Program-made: the position numbers and the translations under genes
NCBI RefSeq assembly: GCF_020360975.1
Contig: NW_025408684.1
Coordinates: 496,001-560,000, forward strand
Reading direction: 5' to 3'
From: Hirsutella rhossiliensis
Lineage: Eukaryota; Ascomycota; Sordariomycetes; Hypocreales; Ophiocordycipitaceae
Length of the DNA stretch: 64,000 bases
Shown here: positions 46,696 through 58,522 of the stretch, piece by piece
Numbering within the stretch: position 1 is the first letter of the stretch
Layout of the letters: each line of letters starts with the position of its first letter
Notes under the pieces: model-generated
The model's input: the letters and a program-made list of their open reading frames with translations, nothing else
Databases searched by the model: none
What the model was told of the DNA's origin: nothing

Positions 46696-47370
46696 AGGAC
46701 GAACGAGGTAGGGCCCTGATTCACGACGCACTGGTTAGGCGAAAGCCGTTGCATCCGTGCAGCCGCGAGGCGAGAGGCGTTTGTTTGCATGTCTGAGGCA
46801 TTGACGGCGCAATTATTACCTGTCGACGTGCTCCACGGGCTGAGAAACAAAATACGGAGACCATCATCATGGCATGCACGCAGCAAATGCACCGCCGAGC
46901 CGGAGCAAAGGCTGAGGAGGGAGCGGGCCCGGAACGGCACGAGGCCTTTCTTTGGACGGTGATGATGATGATGGCCTTTTGCCGAGTTGCTGAGCCGCAG
47001 ACGCGTCACCTGCCGCCTCGTCGACTGCCTCCCCGCATGGACAGGAGGACATGATGGGCTCGGTCGCGAGTCTTGCTTGGCCTGTTGAACTGCATCCGGG
47101 GCCACCCTCTCAAACAAAGACCAACAACGAGCGAGGCCGGGCAGAGATTGTCCTATTCAGTTAGTTGGTCATGTCACAAACGGCAGGCCAGGCAGGCACC
47201 TGGAATCAGTTCTTGCACTGGCACCGGCGTAACGGGGAGGCATATTACTGTACTTACATACATAGGTAGGCAAGTTACATGCGGCACGCGCCTTGCGTGT
47301 AAAAACGCACCTGCTTGGGGTGTCGGCTGCTGAGGTCAGGGGGAGATGAGGCCGACTTGCCACTGTGTGA

Positions 47371-47551
47371 CTACTAAGTAGGTACCTCTAATTAGTACCT
47401 AACCCAAATTACACCTACTCCAGACGTACAGAACCGGACTCGGTACCTACCTAGGTACTAAGGTATGCGGTAATAAATAGCTCCGAGGTGCCATCACGTA
47501 CTGTACCATACATACATAGGTAGGTACATACATACATACATACATACATAC
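47371..47551. repeat. TAGGTA/TACCTA cluster and (CATA)n tract
   Basis: Many copies of TAGGTACC, GGTACCTACCTAGGTAC and CATAGGTAGGTA, then about six CATA units at 47526-47551. Confidence 0.85.
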
Positions 47552-47831
47552 AGTACTTACATATGCCACGCAATGGCCAATCGCCTGCGGCCTGCCTTTG
47601 GAGCTTCTCCCCGACAGGACAAGCAAGCTGCGCCGTCCGCTCAGGCTCAGCCCTCGAGACACATGGGAGCTTGGCTGGTGGCGACCAAGAGGGCTCGATT
47701 CGACACGCATGATAAATTGCCTCTTGGTCGATGCGTGCCGAAGCGCGTCCCGGCCATGTGATTGGCTCAGCCCGCGCGGGCCGGCGCCCATGGTCCTGGG
47801 CGGTCGACTGCAACCCACCCAAAGAGCACCA

Positions 47832-47859
47832 GGGGGGAGGGGAGGGGAGGGGAGGGGGA
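47832..47859. repeat. (GGGGA)n purine tract
   Basis: Four to five GGGGA units in an all-purine run; the geometry suits G-quadruplex or triplex formation. Confidence 0.9.
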
Positions 47860-48193
47860 CTTGCTCTCTCGTAGTCTGATACCTGGCCATGGAGCTGTTT
47901 GCACGGCACATCCGCTCGTACCCTGTTATCTTCGTCATGGCCCCCAAGGGTTCCCCGCCGTGGCGGGATGCCGGGGGTTGTCGCAGCGGCCTTGGATGCT
48001 GTCATAGGCCGGCGCAACGGCCCTGGTCCTTGGTCCTCTCTCTCTTCTCTTTCCCTCTCTCTCATGAACGAGCGCGCGAGAGAGAGAGACAGAGAGACAA
48101 GCGTTATGCAAGCCTTTGGGTACAGTGTGCGCGCACACGCCCCAAGTCTGGGGCGACTCGCGACGCGAGGCCCTTGAGCTCTGCGCTGAGCTC

Positions 48194-48238
48194 TGCACTG
48201 CACTGCACTGCACTGCACTACACTGCACTACACTGCAG
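48194..48238. repeat. (CACTG)n tandem repeat
   Basis: Eight or nine 5-bp CACTG/CACTA units ending in CTGCAG. Confidence 0.92.
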
Positions 48239-49006
48239 CTCTGCTCCTCCCTCGCGTGCTCTTTGTTTGGCCCTGCGAGCAAGCAAGGAGCAGCGCCCGA
48301 CGGGAGCGACCTTGCTTCGACGGCTGCTCCTACATGGCGCTACGGTACGCCTTGACAACCCGTCGAGCACTCCGTGCGGTAGTATGGGTAGGTACTCTGT
48401 ACGGTAGGTAGGTAATATACAGGCCATTGCTGTGCAGGCACCAGCTCCTGTCGCAGGCACGGATGGGGGATTCATCACTGCCGCTGGGCACGGCCGGGAC
48501 GTCTTACCAACAACAGGTGCATCGCGCCGCTGCCTGTCTCCTCCTCTCGGTACAGATGCCCTCGGTACTGTATCTGGCAGCTGCTGCTGCACACATGGCT
48601 CGTCGTGCAAACCAATGACCGATCCGGCCGTGGGCAAGCCAACGTCACACCCGCTGTGCTCAGGCCAGTGCTGCTCCGTCCGTGATGGGCGCAACGCCAT
48701 GATTCCCACGTCGCCCAAACTGCCTCGGCGAAACGCATCCGTACTGCTCTGCCATGACGGCTGCTCTGCTTGGCACGGCTCGTCTCCTGGGACCAACACT
48801 CGCCCGACAGCGGCCCGCCGACAAGAGGCCCTTCCTCCAGCCCCTTGCTGCTGCTCCGGCTGCACAGAGGAAGACGGTCGTGGCGTTTAGCCGACATGAA
48901 CGAACGTGCAGTGCAGGCCCGTACCACGTCAGGCCAATGTCCCAGCCACAAATACCACCTACGGAGCAAGACGGAACCGGACATGCGGTGTTGGAGCGAT
49001 GGGGGG

Positions 49007-49041
49007 ATATATATATATACATACATATATATATATATATG
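49007..49041. repeat. (AT)n tract
   Basis: Two AT runs separated by ACATAC, followed by repeated TACAGTAGTA. Confidence 0.92.
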
Positions 49042-49075
49042 TACAGTAGTATATACAGTAGTAGGCTTTGAACGA

Positions 49076-49103
49076 CCTGCCTGCCTGCCTGCCTGCCTGC
49101 CTG
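49076..49103. repeat. (CCTG)n microsatellite
   Basis: Seven CCTG units. Confidence 0.95.
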
Positions 49104-49905
49104 GCCTACCAACGTCGCTTGGCGCTGAATCTCGGTGGCAGCTTTCACGGCACGGCACGGTACTGTACGGGGACGTACGGATCGGATACACTCGCTCGTG
49201 CTGACTGGAAGCAAGCCTTGGTTCGACGGCATCCAATCGAATTGACAAAAGAGGACGAATGTGAGACGGACCCTGCGCTGGCTCCCCGACTGTGGTGGCC
49301 GAGAGGTAACTTGTTACATAGAGTACCTCTACAGTATAACAGATGCGTATAACAGATGCCATGACATGTCATTGCGCCCGGCCATGTGCCGCATCACGGC
49401 CTTTCAGTTCGTACCAGCGCTTGCGGCAGCAGCAGCACCACCAGCGGCAAGGCAGATAGATAATTTACTTACTACCTGTAGTAGATACTACTTCGTACTA
49501 GAAAAAGGCGGATTCACCCATCTTGGCCTGGCCGGACAACATGGGACGAGCACATAAACATGCATAGTGCACGCATTTCCACTGTATGTGCAAGGCCCAC
49601 GCACCCTGCCTCATCGGTCGCGGCGAATCGGTACCGACACTGTAGTGGATGAGGTACAGTACCACAGTGCCGCCTCTCCCCTTGCGGAGCACACGCGGCG
49701 AAGCCTCAGCGGCGCGGTACAGTGGGGGCTCCAAGAGGATACCTCGCGCGTGACGATGCTCCGGCCAGCGCGCGTGTATCGCAGCCAAGGTACCTACCTA
49801 ATGAACAATTTAAAGTACCTGCCGGCACAAAACGCGGGCACAGGCACCACCACCAAACACGCGCTCGCGCATCTGGCATGTACTGTATGTATGCTCTATG
49901 TACAC

Positions 49906-49948
49906 ACACATGCACACTCACTCGCACTCACACACTCACACACACACC
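49906..49948. repeat. CA-rich tract
   Basis: Imperfect CACACA and CACTCA repeats over about 45 bp. Confidence 0.88.
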
Positions 49949-50167
49949 AAGCACGCGCAAGAGAACCACAACCTTGGGGCAGGAAATAAAAAGTAGCCTG
50001 GCCGGCAAGACAGAGGCCGCATCTCTGCCAATAATAAAAACAAATAACATTTCGAGGGCGACGATGGCCTCGCGATGCAGCCAGAGAGACTGGATGGAGA
50101 CCAACGACGGCGAGGATAACACCCACGGGCTTTGCATGCACAGCCGTACGGTAGTACTGTAGAGGCC

Positions 50168-50210
50168 CTACCTACCTAGTTACCTACCTTACCTACCTAC
50201 CTGCCTTACT
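50168..50210. repeat. (CCTA)n cluster
   Basis: Imperfect CTACCTAC units, immediately followed by TACTCCGTA at 50208-50216. Confidence 0.9.
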
Positions 50211-50220
50211 CCGTACATGC

Positions 50221-52712
50221 AAAATTGTACACGCCTGGTCCCCGAGCAACGTCATGACCGCAAACTTTGTCTCCCGTCCCTCCTTGTCCTGAACCCCGAG
50301 AGAAAGAAAAAAAAATTAACAGCCTGAGACAGGCACAGAAAGGGAAAAGGCATCGCGAAGACAGCAATCGTGCAAAGGCACATCTCGACATCCGGTTTTC
50401 CTTCGTCGCGCGCGCCACCCCCCCCCATCTGCAGTTACCCATCTTCCTCCGCCCCAAGTCGTACCACGGTATGGGCCCCTGCTGCCTCGAAAATTGCAGC
50501 CGAGAGGAACAAAGCAAAAAAGCTAACCTCTGCAGGTCACCATCATCATCCCCAGGTCCAATTCACCGGCCTCGATCCACGCCGCCTCCGCTTCGTCTCT
50601 CGAGCATCCAAGGGCCTCGCTCGACGAGCCAAACCGCTACGCCAGTTCGTGGCCCCGTCGTCAAGAGTCGTCGCCGACCAACGACTGCCAAAGCTTCGAC
50701 GCTGGCCATTTGCATACTGGTGGGTTCCCTGGCTAGCCCTGGTACCTGTCATGCGTGCATCACCACGACGAACCCCCGTCCTTGCACAACAGCGTAGACA
50801 CCGCTCTCCACCACCTTCATTCTCACGCCCCCCCACTGTGGGCACGCACGCGGCGGCCGTCGTCGTGGCTCGCTCGTCTGGGGGCCACCAACCACTGTCC
50901 TCGCACCCCTCCCCCGGTCTACCTCTCTCTCTGGTTCGACCTTTACCCCCCCCCCCCTCCTCCCCAGCACGAGTAGCGCAGCCCACAGTAAGGCGACGCG
51001 GTACGGATGCACAAGTCACTGGCTGGTGCTGGTGCAAAGCAAGGCAAATGGCCGCCGCCCAGGCCAAAGCAAGGCTCCTCCCGACCAGCAGCAGCAGCAG
51101 CCAGCCAGCGTCCCGACCAGGGACGGGTACCTCTCACACACATGCTCAATGCATGGTCGTCGGCTGGTTAAAACTACCATGCATCTCCTCGCCTCTCTCA
51201 GCTCGCCTTTTTATCCCACCGCCCTCCTCCTCCTTCTCATCCGCTCTCCCTTTCTCTCTCTCTTTCTCCCCCTTCCTCTCCTTCCATCCACTCATTCCCT
51301 CAGTCATTCCGTCTCGTCCTGACCCACGTTGGCTGTAGGTCGGATTGGCAATTAGACTGGGGAGAATCCCGTCCGTCACTCGACGGCTCCCGGACCGAAG
51401 CCACGCCTCCCTTACCGCTCCCGAGGACCATAGGCCACCAAGAAGCCCCGAGACCGAGGACTGAGAAAAGGTGCGAATCAAAAGTAAAATCGGGAGGTGC
51501 TCGGTGCTATTTCACCTTTTCCACTCCCGTCTCGTCGTGTCTTGTCGATTCCCCCCCTTGCCGAGTTGGAGCTCCAAATTCCTCGGCGCCGAACCGAGGA
51601 ATTCCAATTCAATCCTCCACGAGCCCACCCGCTCCCCCCTCGTCAACGCGGCGAGACCACCACGCGGCTCCCCGCTTCCCAAGGCCGGCGGCTCAATCGG
51701 TGTCGAGGTGGCGCTAACCATCCCGCTGGATAGACTCAGGCACCGACTGCAGAATCTCGACGGATCCTGCACCAGCCCGCCCAGTAAAATCCGACTTTTC
51801 GACTCCCGTCCACCAATCCGCCTTGTCTGCCGCAATAGACGAGGCAGTCGATGCCATCTTGATTGGCCAGCGTCTCCAGCGTCGCGTCTCGACGGCACTT
51901 TGCATTCTCCATCGCGCCAAGTTGCGGCATACGGCAATTCGCAACGCTCAGTAGATAGGTATGTTTCGTGCACCTCATCCCGAGATTAGGCTTCGGCGGC
52001 ATCTAATCTTTCTCGCTGCTCCCTCTTCAGCTGCATGCCGAGCTACTCGCTGCATATCTCAGCCTTCTCCACAGTCGCGTTCGACTTCGATCCTCTTACT
52101 CTGCCGGAGACGTTAACTCGTTGATCCGGCCAATCAGAGGGCCCCTCTCGTCCCTTTTCCGCCCCGTGTCGAGGTAAGCCTTTTTCTCCCCTTGCCCTCG
52201 CCAATCCACCGCATTCCTCGTGCCAAAGCCAATCCCCTACTCTCCAAGGGCGCCGCCGCACTACTCGCAACGTCCCCCGGCCGGCTGCTGACGGTGGTGT
52301 GAGACTCGATCTGCAACGGGTCCCCCATGCTAACGGGTCGCTTTTTATTGCATTTAGATATCCAATAGTGGTCGACGACGTCTTTAAACAGGCCCCTTTC
52401 CGATCCCTTTCTCTGCCAACTTCGAGTCCATGGTTCTGGCTCCGTTCCCAGCCACATTCACTCTTTTCCATTAGTTCTTCGTCGCGCTCTTTAATTTCCT
52501 AATACCCTTAATTCCTTTTTGGGTACGGCACACTCCTTGCACCGCGCCCGAGTCCATTCACTATCGAAACCGTCTCCGACTACAAGATTCCTGGGGAACT
52601 TAGCATTCACTCCTTGACCTCGACGACGCCACTCACCCGAGTCTATAAACTCGACGCCTTTCCGCCGAACCTTGACTCAGCCCCCGTCGTCATCCGTCCG
52701 GCTCACTTAACC
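50221..52712. promoter_or_regulatory. Upstream region and probable leader of the G1 cyclin gene
   Basis: 2.5 kb. 51180-51320 and much of 52100-52700 are pyrimidine-rich with a strand bias (CTCT, TTCC runs), as in long leaders of regulated fungal genes. The cyclin frame is open upstream of the ATG to about 52614, but without an ATG start. No independent gene supported. Confidence 0.4.
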
Positions 52713-53973
52713 ATGGAGTTTTCCCACGCCGACGAGACCTTCCTCGAGTCCGACGACCCTTATCAGCCCGGCCTCGACGTTCGCACCGCCGCCAAGATGG
52801 TGGCTCGCCAGAGACAAGACGTCATTGCCGGCGAGCTCTCGCGCTTGGCTGCCGAAGAATATCTTGAAGACGTATTGAAGCACATGCAGACCATGGAGGT
52901 ATGTTTCGAGGCTCTGCTCCTCATTGGGGACTCCGCTGACCGAGCTCCTTTGGCTACAGGACGAGACTCTTGCCGACGCCGCCCTCATCGACATGCAGCG
53001 CGAGATTCAGTGGTACATGAGGCCCTATCTCATCGACTTCCTCGTCGAGGCACACGCCGCCTTTGTCCTCCTTCCCGAAACGCTCTTCCTCACCGTCAAC
53101 CTGCTGGACCGGTACTGCTCTAGAAGAGTGGTTTACAAGCACCACTACCAACTGGTCGGCTGCGCCGCCCTGTTAATAGCAGCCAAGTACGGCGACAAGA
53201 AGGACCGGGTTCCTCAAATCTCCGAGCTCAGTAACATGTGCTGCGGCCTGTACGACGCCGGCATGTTCACGCAGATGGAGATGCACGTCCTCAACACGCT
53301 CGAGTGGACCATCGGCCACCCAACCGTCGACTTCTTCTCGCAACTGCTGGTGGCGTACGAGCGTGACGACAAAGAGGTGGACTGCATGTCGTCGTACCTG
53401 TGCGAGATGGCCCTCTACCACCGGGATTTCGTCTCGACCAAGCCTTCGACCCTCGCACGCGCCTCCCTGGCCGTGGCTCGAGCCGTCCTGGGCCGACCCG
53501 ACGTCGCCGACCGAGAGCTTGATCAGGAGGAGAGCGCCGTGGCCGAGGCCCTGTCGCATCACCTTGACCAACCGTCGCCGACGCTGGCCCGGAAGTACTC
53601 GTCGCCAGGCACATACCGAGTCTCACACCGGCTCGCCGAGTTTGCCGCAGCACGGGCCGCCGCCATGGCCCAGGCTCAGCAGCGCTGCGCCATTCCGCCT
53701 TCGCCGCCCGCCGAGATGACGACGAAGCACGGTGACATCTACAGCACGCCTCAAAAGGGACACATGGCCCCAGGCAACTTTGACGGCTACCTCACCCCTC
53801 CCATCACTCCCGACGGCGCCTGCTTTGCCGGCAACATGCCCAGAGACTCGTATCCTCTACCACCTCGGTGCCCCGTCACACCCACGCCGCAACAGCAGCA
53901 GCACGCCTCGAGCTATACACAGCACGGCCGCACCGTCGGTGTGCCGAACCAGCAGGGGGTCTACCAGCAATAG
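52713..53973 (+). CDS. G1-type cyclin (Cln/Puc1-like)
   Basis: Exons 52713-52898 and 52960-53973 (61-bp intron, GTATGT...CTACAG, phase 0), giving 399 residues. The ATG at 52713 follows TTAACC. The cyclin box spans about residues 65-200: DMQREIQWYMRPYLIDFLVE, LFLTVNLLDRYCSRR, YQLVGCAALLIAAKYGDKK and the second fold with MEMHVLNTLEWTIGHPTVDFF. These are B/G1-type cyclin residues, including the K in IAAKY and the E in NTLEW. The C-terminus is Ser/Pro/Gln-rich with TPP and SPP motifs (LTPPITPDG) that could serve as CDK sites. It should activate Cdc28/Cdk1 at G1. After the TAG the frame stays open for 81 codons with coding-like composition (separate entry), and a very long gene-free region lies upstream. 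Confidence 0.92.
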
Positions 53974-54219
53974 GGTAGCTGGTGGCAGCCTCAGCAGTCT
54001 TCGGCCCCGGGCTGGCGGCCGGCTCAGATGGTTCCTGACGCCAGCCTCATCACCGTCTGGGGGTGGGCACAGCGCCATTCGTGGCAGCCGATCAACGACG
54101 AGGTATCAGGCGTGCGATTGCTGGACGCCGCCCGCCAACGCAGGGCCCAGGCACTCGAGGTTGATCGCGCCATTGGCGCCATGCAAAACGCTTGCATTTC
54201 TCTACGTTTCAGCATTTAG
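53974..54219 (+). other. In-frame extension after the cyclin stop codon
   Basis: Past the TAG (53971-53973) the same frame continues 81 codons to a TAG at 54217-54219. The start (GSWWQPQQSS, GWRPAQMV) keeps the Gln/Pro-rich style of the upstream C-terminus, with GC-rich third positions and several Trp residues. It may be a read-through extension, the product of a recent Gln-to-stop change, a sequencing error, or chance. Confidence 0.35.
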
Positions 54220-56564
54220 CGAATTGCTCTTGTTTCTTTTGCCAGTTGCGAATCCGAAACCCATTCCCAGCAAGTCTTGCGGCACCAAAAAAAAGGGCAC
54301 CCCGATGATCATACCCGACTCGATTCTTCTCTTCTAGTTTTCAAATTTTTTCTTTACATGTTTTTTTGCATTCACCGCTTGGGGATACCACCGGGCCTTG
54401 GCCCGATGCGCCGTTGGCGTCGACAGGACGAGGCTAGGGATGACGCACCTCGATAGTGTGCTGTCAACTCGACAAAGGGATGTCAGCCCGATGGAAGGGA
54501 AGCTTGGTTTGTCACAAAAAAAATCAGGGAAGCTCGAGAATGCACAGTGGTCATTATCCGACAGGAAATGGATCCAAGAAGGGGGGCGGTAGAGTGCAAG
54601 GTAGCCTCGGGCGCCCGTGCGTGTCCGACAGGGCGGCGTGGTGTCGAGGGTCCGGCATAGACGGGTGGACTCTACAGAGGCATGTGTCGATGGAAAGAGG
54701 CACAAATCGTCGAGAGCCGTGACGGGCAACATCTGGGCCTCGCATAGCACAAAGATAGCACAGCGCAGCTGTAGCATGAATCAAGGAAACACAAGAAACC
54801 TCGCATCCGTGTCCCTATTGAGTGATTGATGAACGAACACGGGACTATTGTCGATTATTGTCCTGACTGCCGAGGAAAAGGAGAGGGACCAAGTCCCCGC
54901 AAGAGGCCGGGGGGGGTGGACAATTGCCCAAGTGGGCATTTGCGCCTACGTCTATAATGTTTGATTGGCCTTGAGAGTGCGAAACAATAAATTACACTCC
55001 TACCTACAATACGTATGTATGTACAGAGAAGTGCATTGCGCATGGTATGTGCATTCGTCTTGGACGCATGACGTAGGGCGCAGTGTACCAAACTAATTAC
55101 GGTACCTCCTCACCTGAGTAGCAAGGCCCCCGCCCGGCCTGTATCCGTTCCTCGGGTCGGCATGTAAGGTTATCGGCGGTTAAAGTCACATGAGTCGAGC
55201 AGGCGGTGGTGGATATGTGACGGGGCATGGAGAGTAGTTTAAATTGATTGCTTGATGAGATGCTATTGAGTCAATGCATATTATTAATTAACGTAGTTGC
55301 AGCTTCGGGCAGGTTGCGCGCAAGGGGCCATCATTGGCCGGTCTTCCTAGGGGCTCATTGGCGGGCAAGGGGAAAAGGGGCCCCTTGCCGGTGGACGCAC
55401 GACTGGTATGCCGACGTAGTGTGCAGCAAGGGGATGGTTTCTTCTTTGTATCCGTATTTGTCTGTCGATTGTGTGGGCAGAGAATGGCAGATGCTAGTAC
55501 GGAGTATTACGTACTGTAATTACGGAGCAGCTAATTAATTAATTAGAGCAGGACCGATTGGTGTGTCGTGCCGAGCTGCTGACGCAAGTACCGAGTACGG
55601 GGCGCCGGGCCGGTCTCGGGGGAACTCCACACGTGACTAGTGCATTCCTTCCCCCTCTTTCTCGCTTTGTCTTCGTCTTCTTGTCACCACATCCATATCC
55701 ACCTCCACATCCCACTCGATCCACGAGCGCCGAGGAAGACGGGATGAAAGAAAAAGGGGAGGCGGTGGAGAAAAGGCAAAGCGAACTCTGCGTGGCATGA
55801 TGGGCCTGGCGTGGCAGGTATGTGCGTGTGAGTCTCTTTGGCCGACACGAGATGCTTTGGCTTGGCTTGCATCTATCGCATCGTCAGGTATGCTCAGGCG
55901 ACGAGCGACACTGTCAGGAGGAGGACTATGCTTCGCCCTTGGACACAGGTAACCAACCCCTCGGACGATTGGCGACAATGGCCTGCCAAACCACCATCGC
56001 ACTCAAGCGAGGGAGGGACCTTCTCTATGTCGAGGGAGAAGGAAGGGTCTCCTAGACACGATGACCTACCCTGTACCAGCGCTATTGAAAGATGGCCAAC
56101 GTCATCCGTCGTCGTCGCTGCCCAACAAACGTGCGGTCCCGAGACACGTCTCCTCTTTTGATCTGTCTCTTCGCCCTGTCGAGATCGCCGGCTTTGTTTC
56201 TCTATGCCTCTCCCCCCTGCACGCCCCTGTACGGCTGCCGAGAGCTGGAATGCCGGGGCCCGGAACAAGGCCTTCGTATGCATAATGGGTGAATGACGCC
56301 TTCACCGGTTTTGCTCGCTCGCTTGCTGGCACGGGCTTCGTCTTCTTCGGCAACGCATACAAAGGTCTCGTCTTTGTGCAACCGCGCCGTTCCCGTCCCG
56401 CTATTGAATCAGCTCGCGAGCCCCTGTCCCACGTGCGTCACAGCTGTGTCTGCTGCACCAGGAACAAACGACAATTTCCTTGACATTCGAGCTCTAAATC
56501 GACATCTTCTGCCCTACCACGACGGCGATGATCCCTTTCCCTCTCTCCATATTTCCCTCGTCCC
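54220..56564. other. Intergenic between the cyclin and the 604-residue orphan
   Basis: 2.3 kb without a supported gene. 54950-55560 is AT-richer, with (TTAA)n at 55531-55546 and TACGGAGTA at 55498-55506. 56150-56560 is pyrimidine-rich and probably the promoter or leader of the next gene. Confidence 0.45.
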
Positions 56565-58522
56565 ATGGCAAACGACGTCGCCGAGCGCAAACACCCAAAC
56601 GACTCGTCCCCGGACATGCCAACCCAGCACATGGCCACGCATCCCTCGAGTCCGGCGTCATCCTCGTCCCGCAGCGCCACGATGCTCTGCCCGCCGCCAA
56701 AGGGCTTGATCGCCAGCGCAGGGCTATGGCTCTGTGAGTGCTCTCGAACCCAGCCAAGGCGCACCTCTAACCTCTCCTCCCTGAAAAGCCAACGTACGGG
56801 ACCACTTTGAGGTGCACTGCGCAGACTTGCCACCCGAGGCGCGCCGCACCCGCTTCCTCGGCGGCGGCTGGCCTCTGTTCCGCACCCTCGAGGCTCATGT
56901 GCGTGACCGCGTCCTCGACGACTACTTGCGCAAGCACTGCAAGTGCCGCCGATGGCTCTACCTCGTCTTTGCTTCCCGCCACCCATACCTCGCAGACATG
57001 GGACGCCTTGTCCGTCAACTGTCCAGACCTAGATCTGCATCGCGACCCCTGGGTCATGTGCCAGGCCCGTCCACGAAACCCCAGGCTTTACACCCCAGCG
57101 GAACCTTGAGCACCTCGAACATTCAGAATCCTTCCCGGGCACACGACCTGGACGACAAGACTAGCGTCAACCCATCATCCCCTGCCCAGGTACGAGCCCG
57201 GATGGCACGAATCAGCATGGAGTCGATCCGCAGGTACTTGCTCGCCCCGGACGTCCGCGAGCGCCCCCGCTCCGACCCAATGGGCCCGCTGAGCGGGCAA
57301 GACCTCTCGACGTTGGAGGATCTGCTGAAGATTGCGGACGCGTTGGCCATGTCCGACCGCAGCAACAGGGATGCCGTTACCGCCTCCTTGGCGGGGCGGG
57401 ACTGGATCGAGCTCGAGCTGGAGATGGACGACGTGTGGTCTGTGGACGACGGAACGGGAGGGGGGCGAGCAGGGGAGGAGTCGACGGTGAGGCCGGTTTT
57501 GCAGGAGCTGTACCCGGGGCCGAGCATGCGCCGGGACATGCCCGAGGACCAGCAGCAGCCAAGCGCCGGCTCATGCGAAAAGGACCACCCCAAGTCTCTG
57601 CACGAGTGTGACCCGCAAGTTTGGCGAGCTGAAGCCGAGAACCGCGCTTTGCATGCACATCATCAACTTGCCGCACCGCACCGGCACAGCGCACCGCCAA
57701 GCACCACCCGGACCCCCGAGTCCCGGCTCATGGACAGGCCGCAGGCCAAGACCACGGGCAAGCGGCGCCGTGGAAGTGGTAGGTGCCCTCCTCCTCCCCA
57801 TTGTCTCTCGGGCAGCGCAAAAGCTCCCAGCCAAGTCCCCCTCCCATCGCTGACCATACGCGGCAGATCAGACATCGGACCGGCCCGGCAAACGGCGCCG
57901 AACGACAGAACGCCACTCCTGGATAAAATGGCTGTCGTCGGCCATCTTTGGCGGCAAGCAAGAAGAGCAGGTCGAGGCAGCCGATGAGCTGCGTTCCTCG
58001 GATGCCGAGACGGAGAACGCGCTGGGCAGCCCGCGACGGCCGCTCTGGGCCGGTACGCCGGTGGGCGATGTGCTGCGCCTGCGGGACCTGCGGGACCGTG
58101 ATGATGATGGCTTTTATGATGACTCCCTGGTGTCGCGCTGTGCCACGACACCGGCCGAGCTGGCTCGGGAGAGGGCGAGCGGGGAGCGTCCTCGCGCCGA
58201 TCTCCCTTTGCCCAGCGCACGTGTCCAAGCCGCCGAGGGCGAAAGCCAAACCTCGACGCCGCAAGCCCTCGACTCAAAGGCACAGGAACCGGCAGGCTCC
58301 CTGCCACCAAGCAGCGGCAGTGACGATAAATCCAGCTCCTACGATCCAGTCGCCTCATTCATAGCCCGTAAAGTCCGAAGCCCCGCGCCGTCGCTCGAGC
58401 GCTCATCTCCATCCGATCTTTCGAGAATCGATGCCCCCGCCCTCATCTCCAAGCCTGAGCGCGAGCCTGTCGTCGATCTCAACACCATCGCCATCGTCAT
58501 CGCCCTTCCTACCCGCCCCTGA
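56565..58522 (+). CDS. Hypothetical protein, 604 aa, mostly disordered
   Basis: Exons 56565-56733, 56789-57778 and 57867-58522 (introns 55 and 88 bp, both phase 1, GTGAGT and GTAGGT donors). I do not recognise the family. An ordered-looking block near the N-terminus (about residues 57-135) reads NVRDHFEVHCADLPPEARR ... GGGWPLFRTLEAHVRD ... HCKCRRWLYLVFASRHPYL, with clustered His/Cys that might bind metal. The rest is rich in Ser, Pro, Asp and Arg. It includes a short helical, acidic segment (ELELEMDDVW) and a basic KRRR patch repeated on both sides of intron 2 (a possible nuclear signal), then WIKWLSSAIFGGKQ and GTPVGDVLRLRDLRDRDDDGFYDD. No membrane segment or signal peptide. Consistent splice phases and GC-rich third positions support a real gene. 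Confidence 0.68.

Larger units (their letters stand above)
44301..50220. other. Gene-poor interval rich in microsatellites
   Basis: 5.9 kb without a supportable gene. It holds TG, CATA, GGGGA, CACTG, AT, CCTG, CA and CCTA tracts (listed separately where clean) and TACGGAGTA copies at 44384, 46191 and 50208 (reverse). The 324-codon plus frame at 44749-45723 is Arg/Gly/Pro-rich without motifs and overlaps open frames on the other strand. Confidence 0.45.

Noticed and set aside
42704..49103. CRISPR-like or direct-repeat array among the many tandem repeats
   Set aside because: All are simple microsatellites without constant repeats and unique spacers; the genome is eukaryotic.
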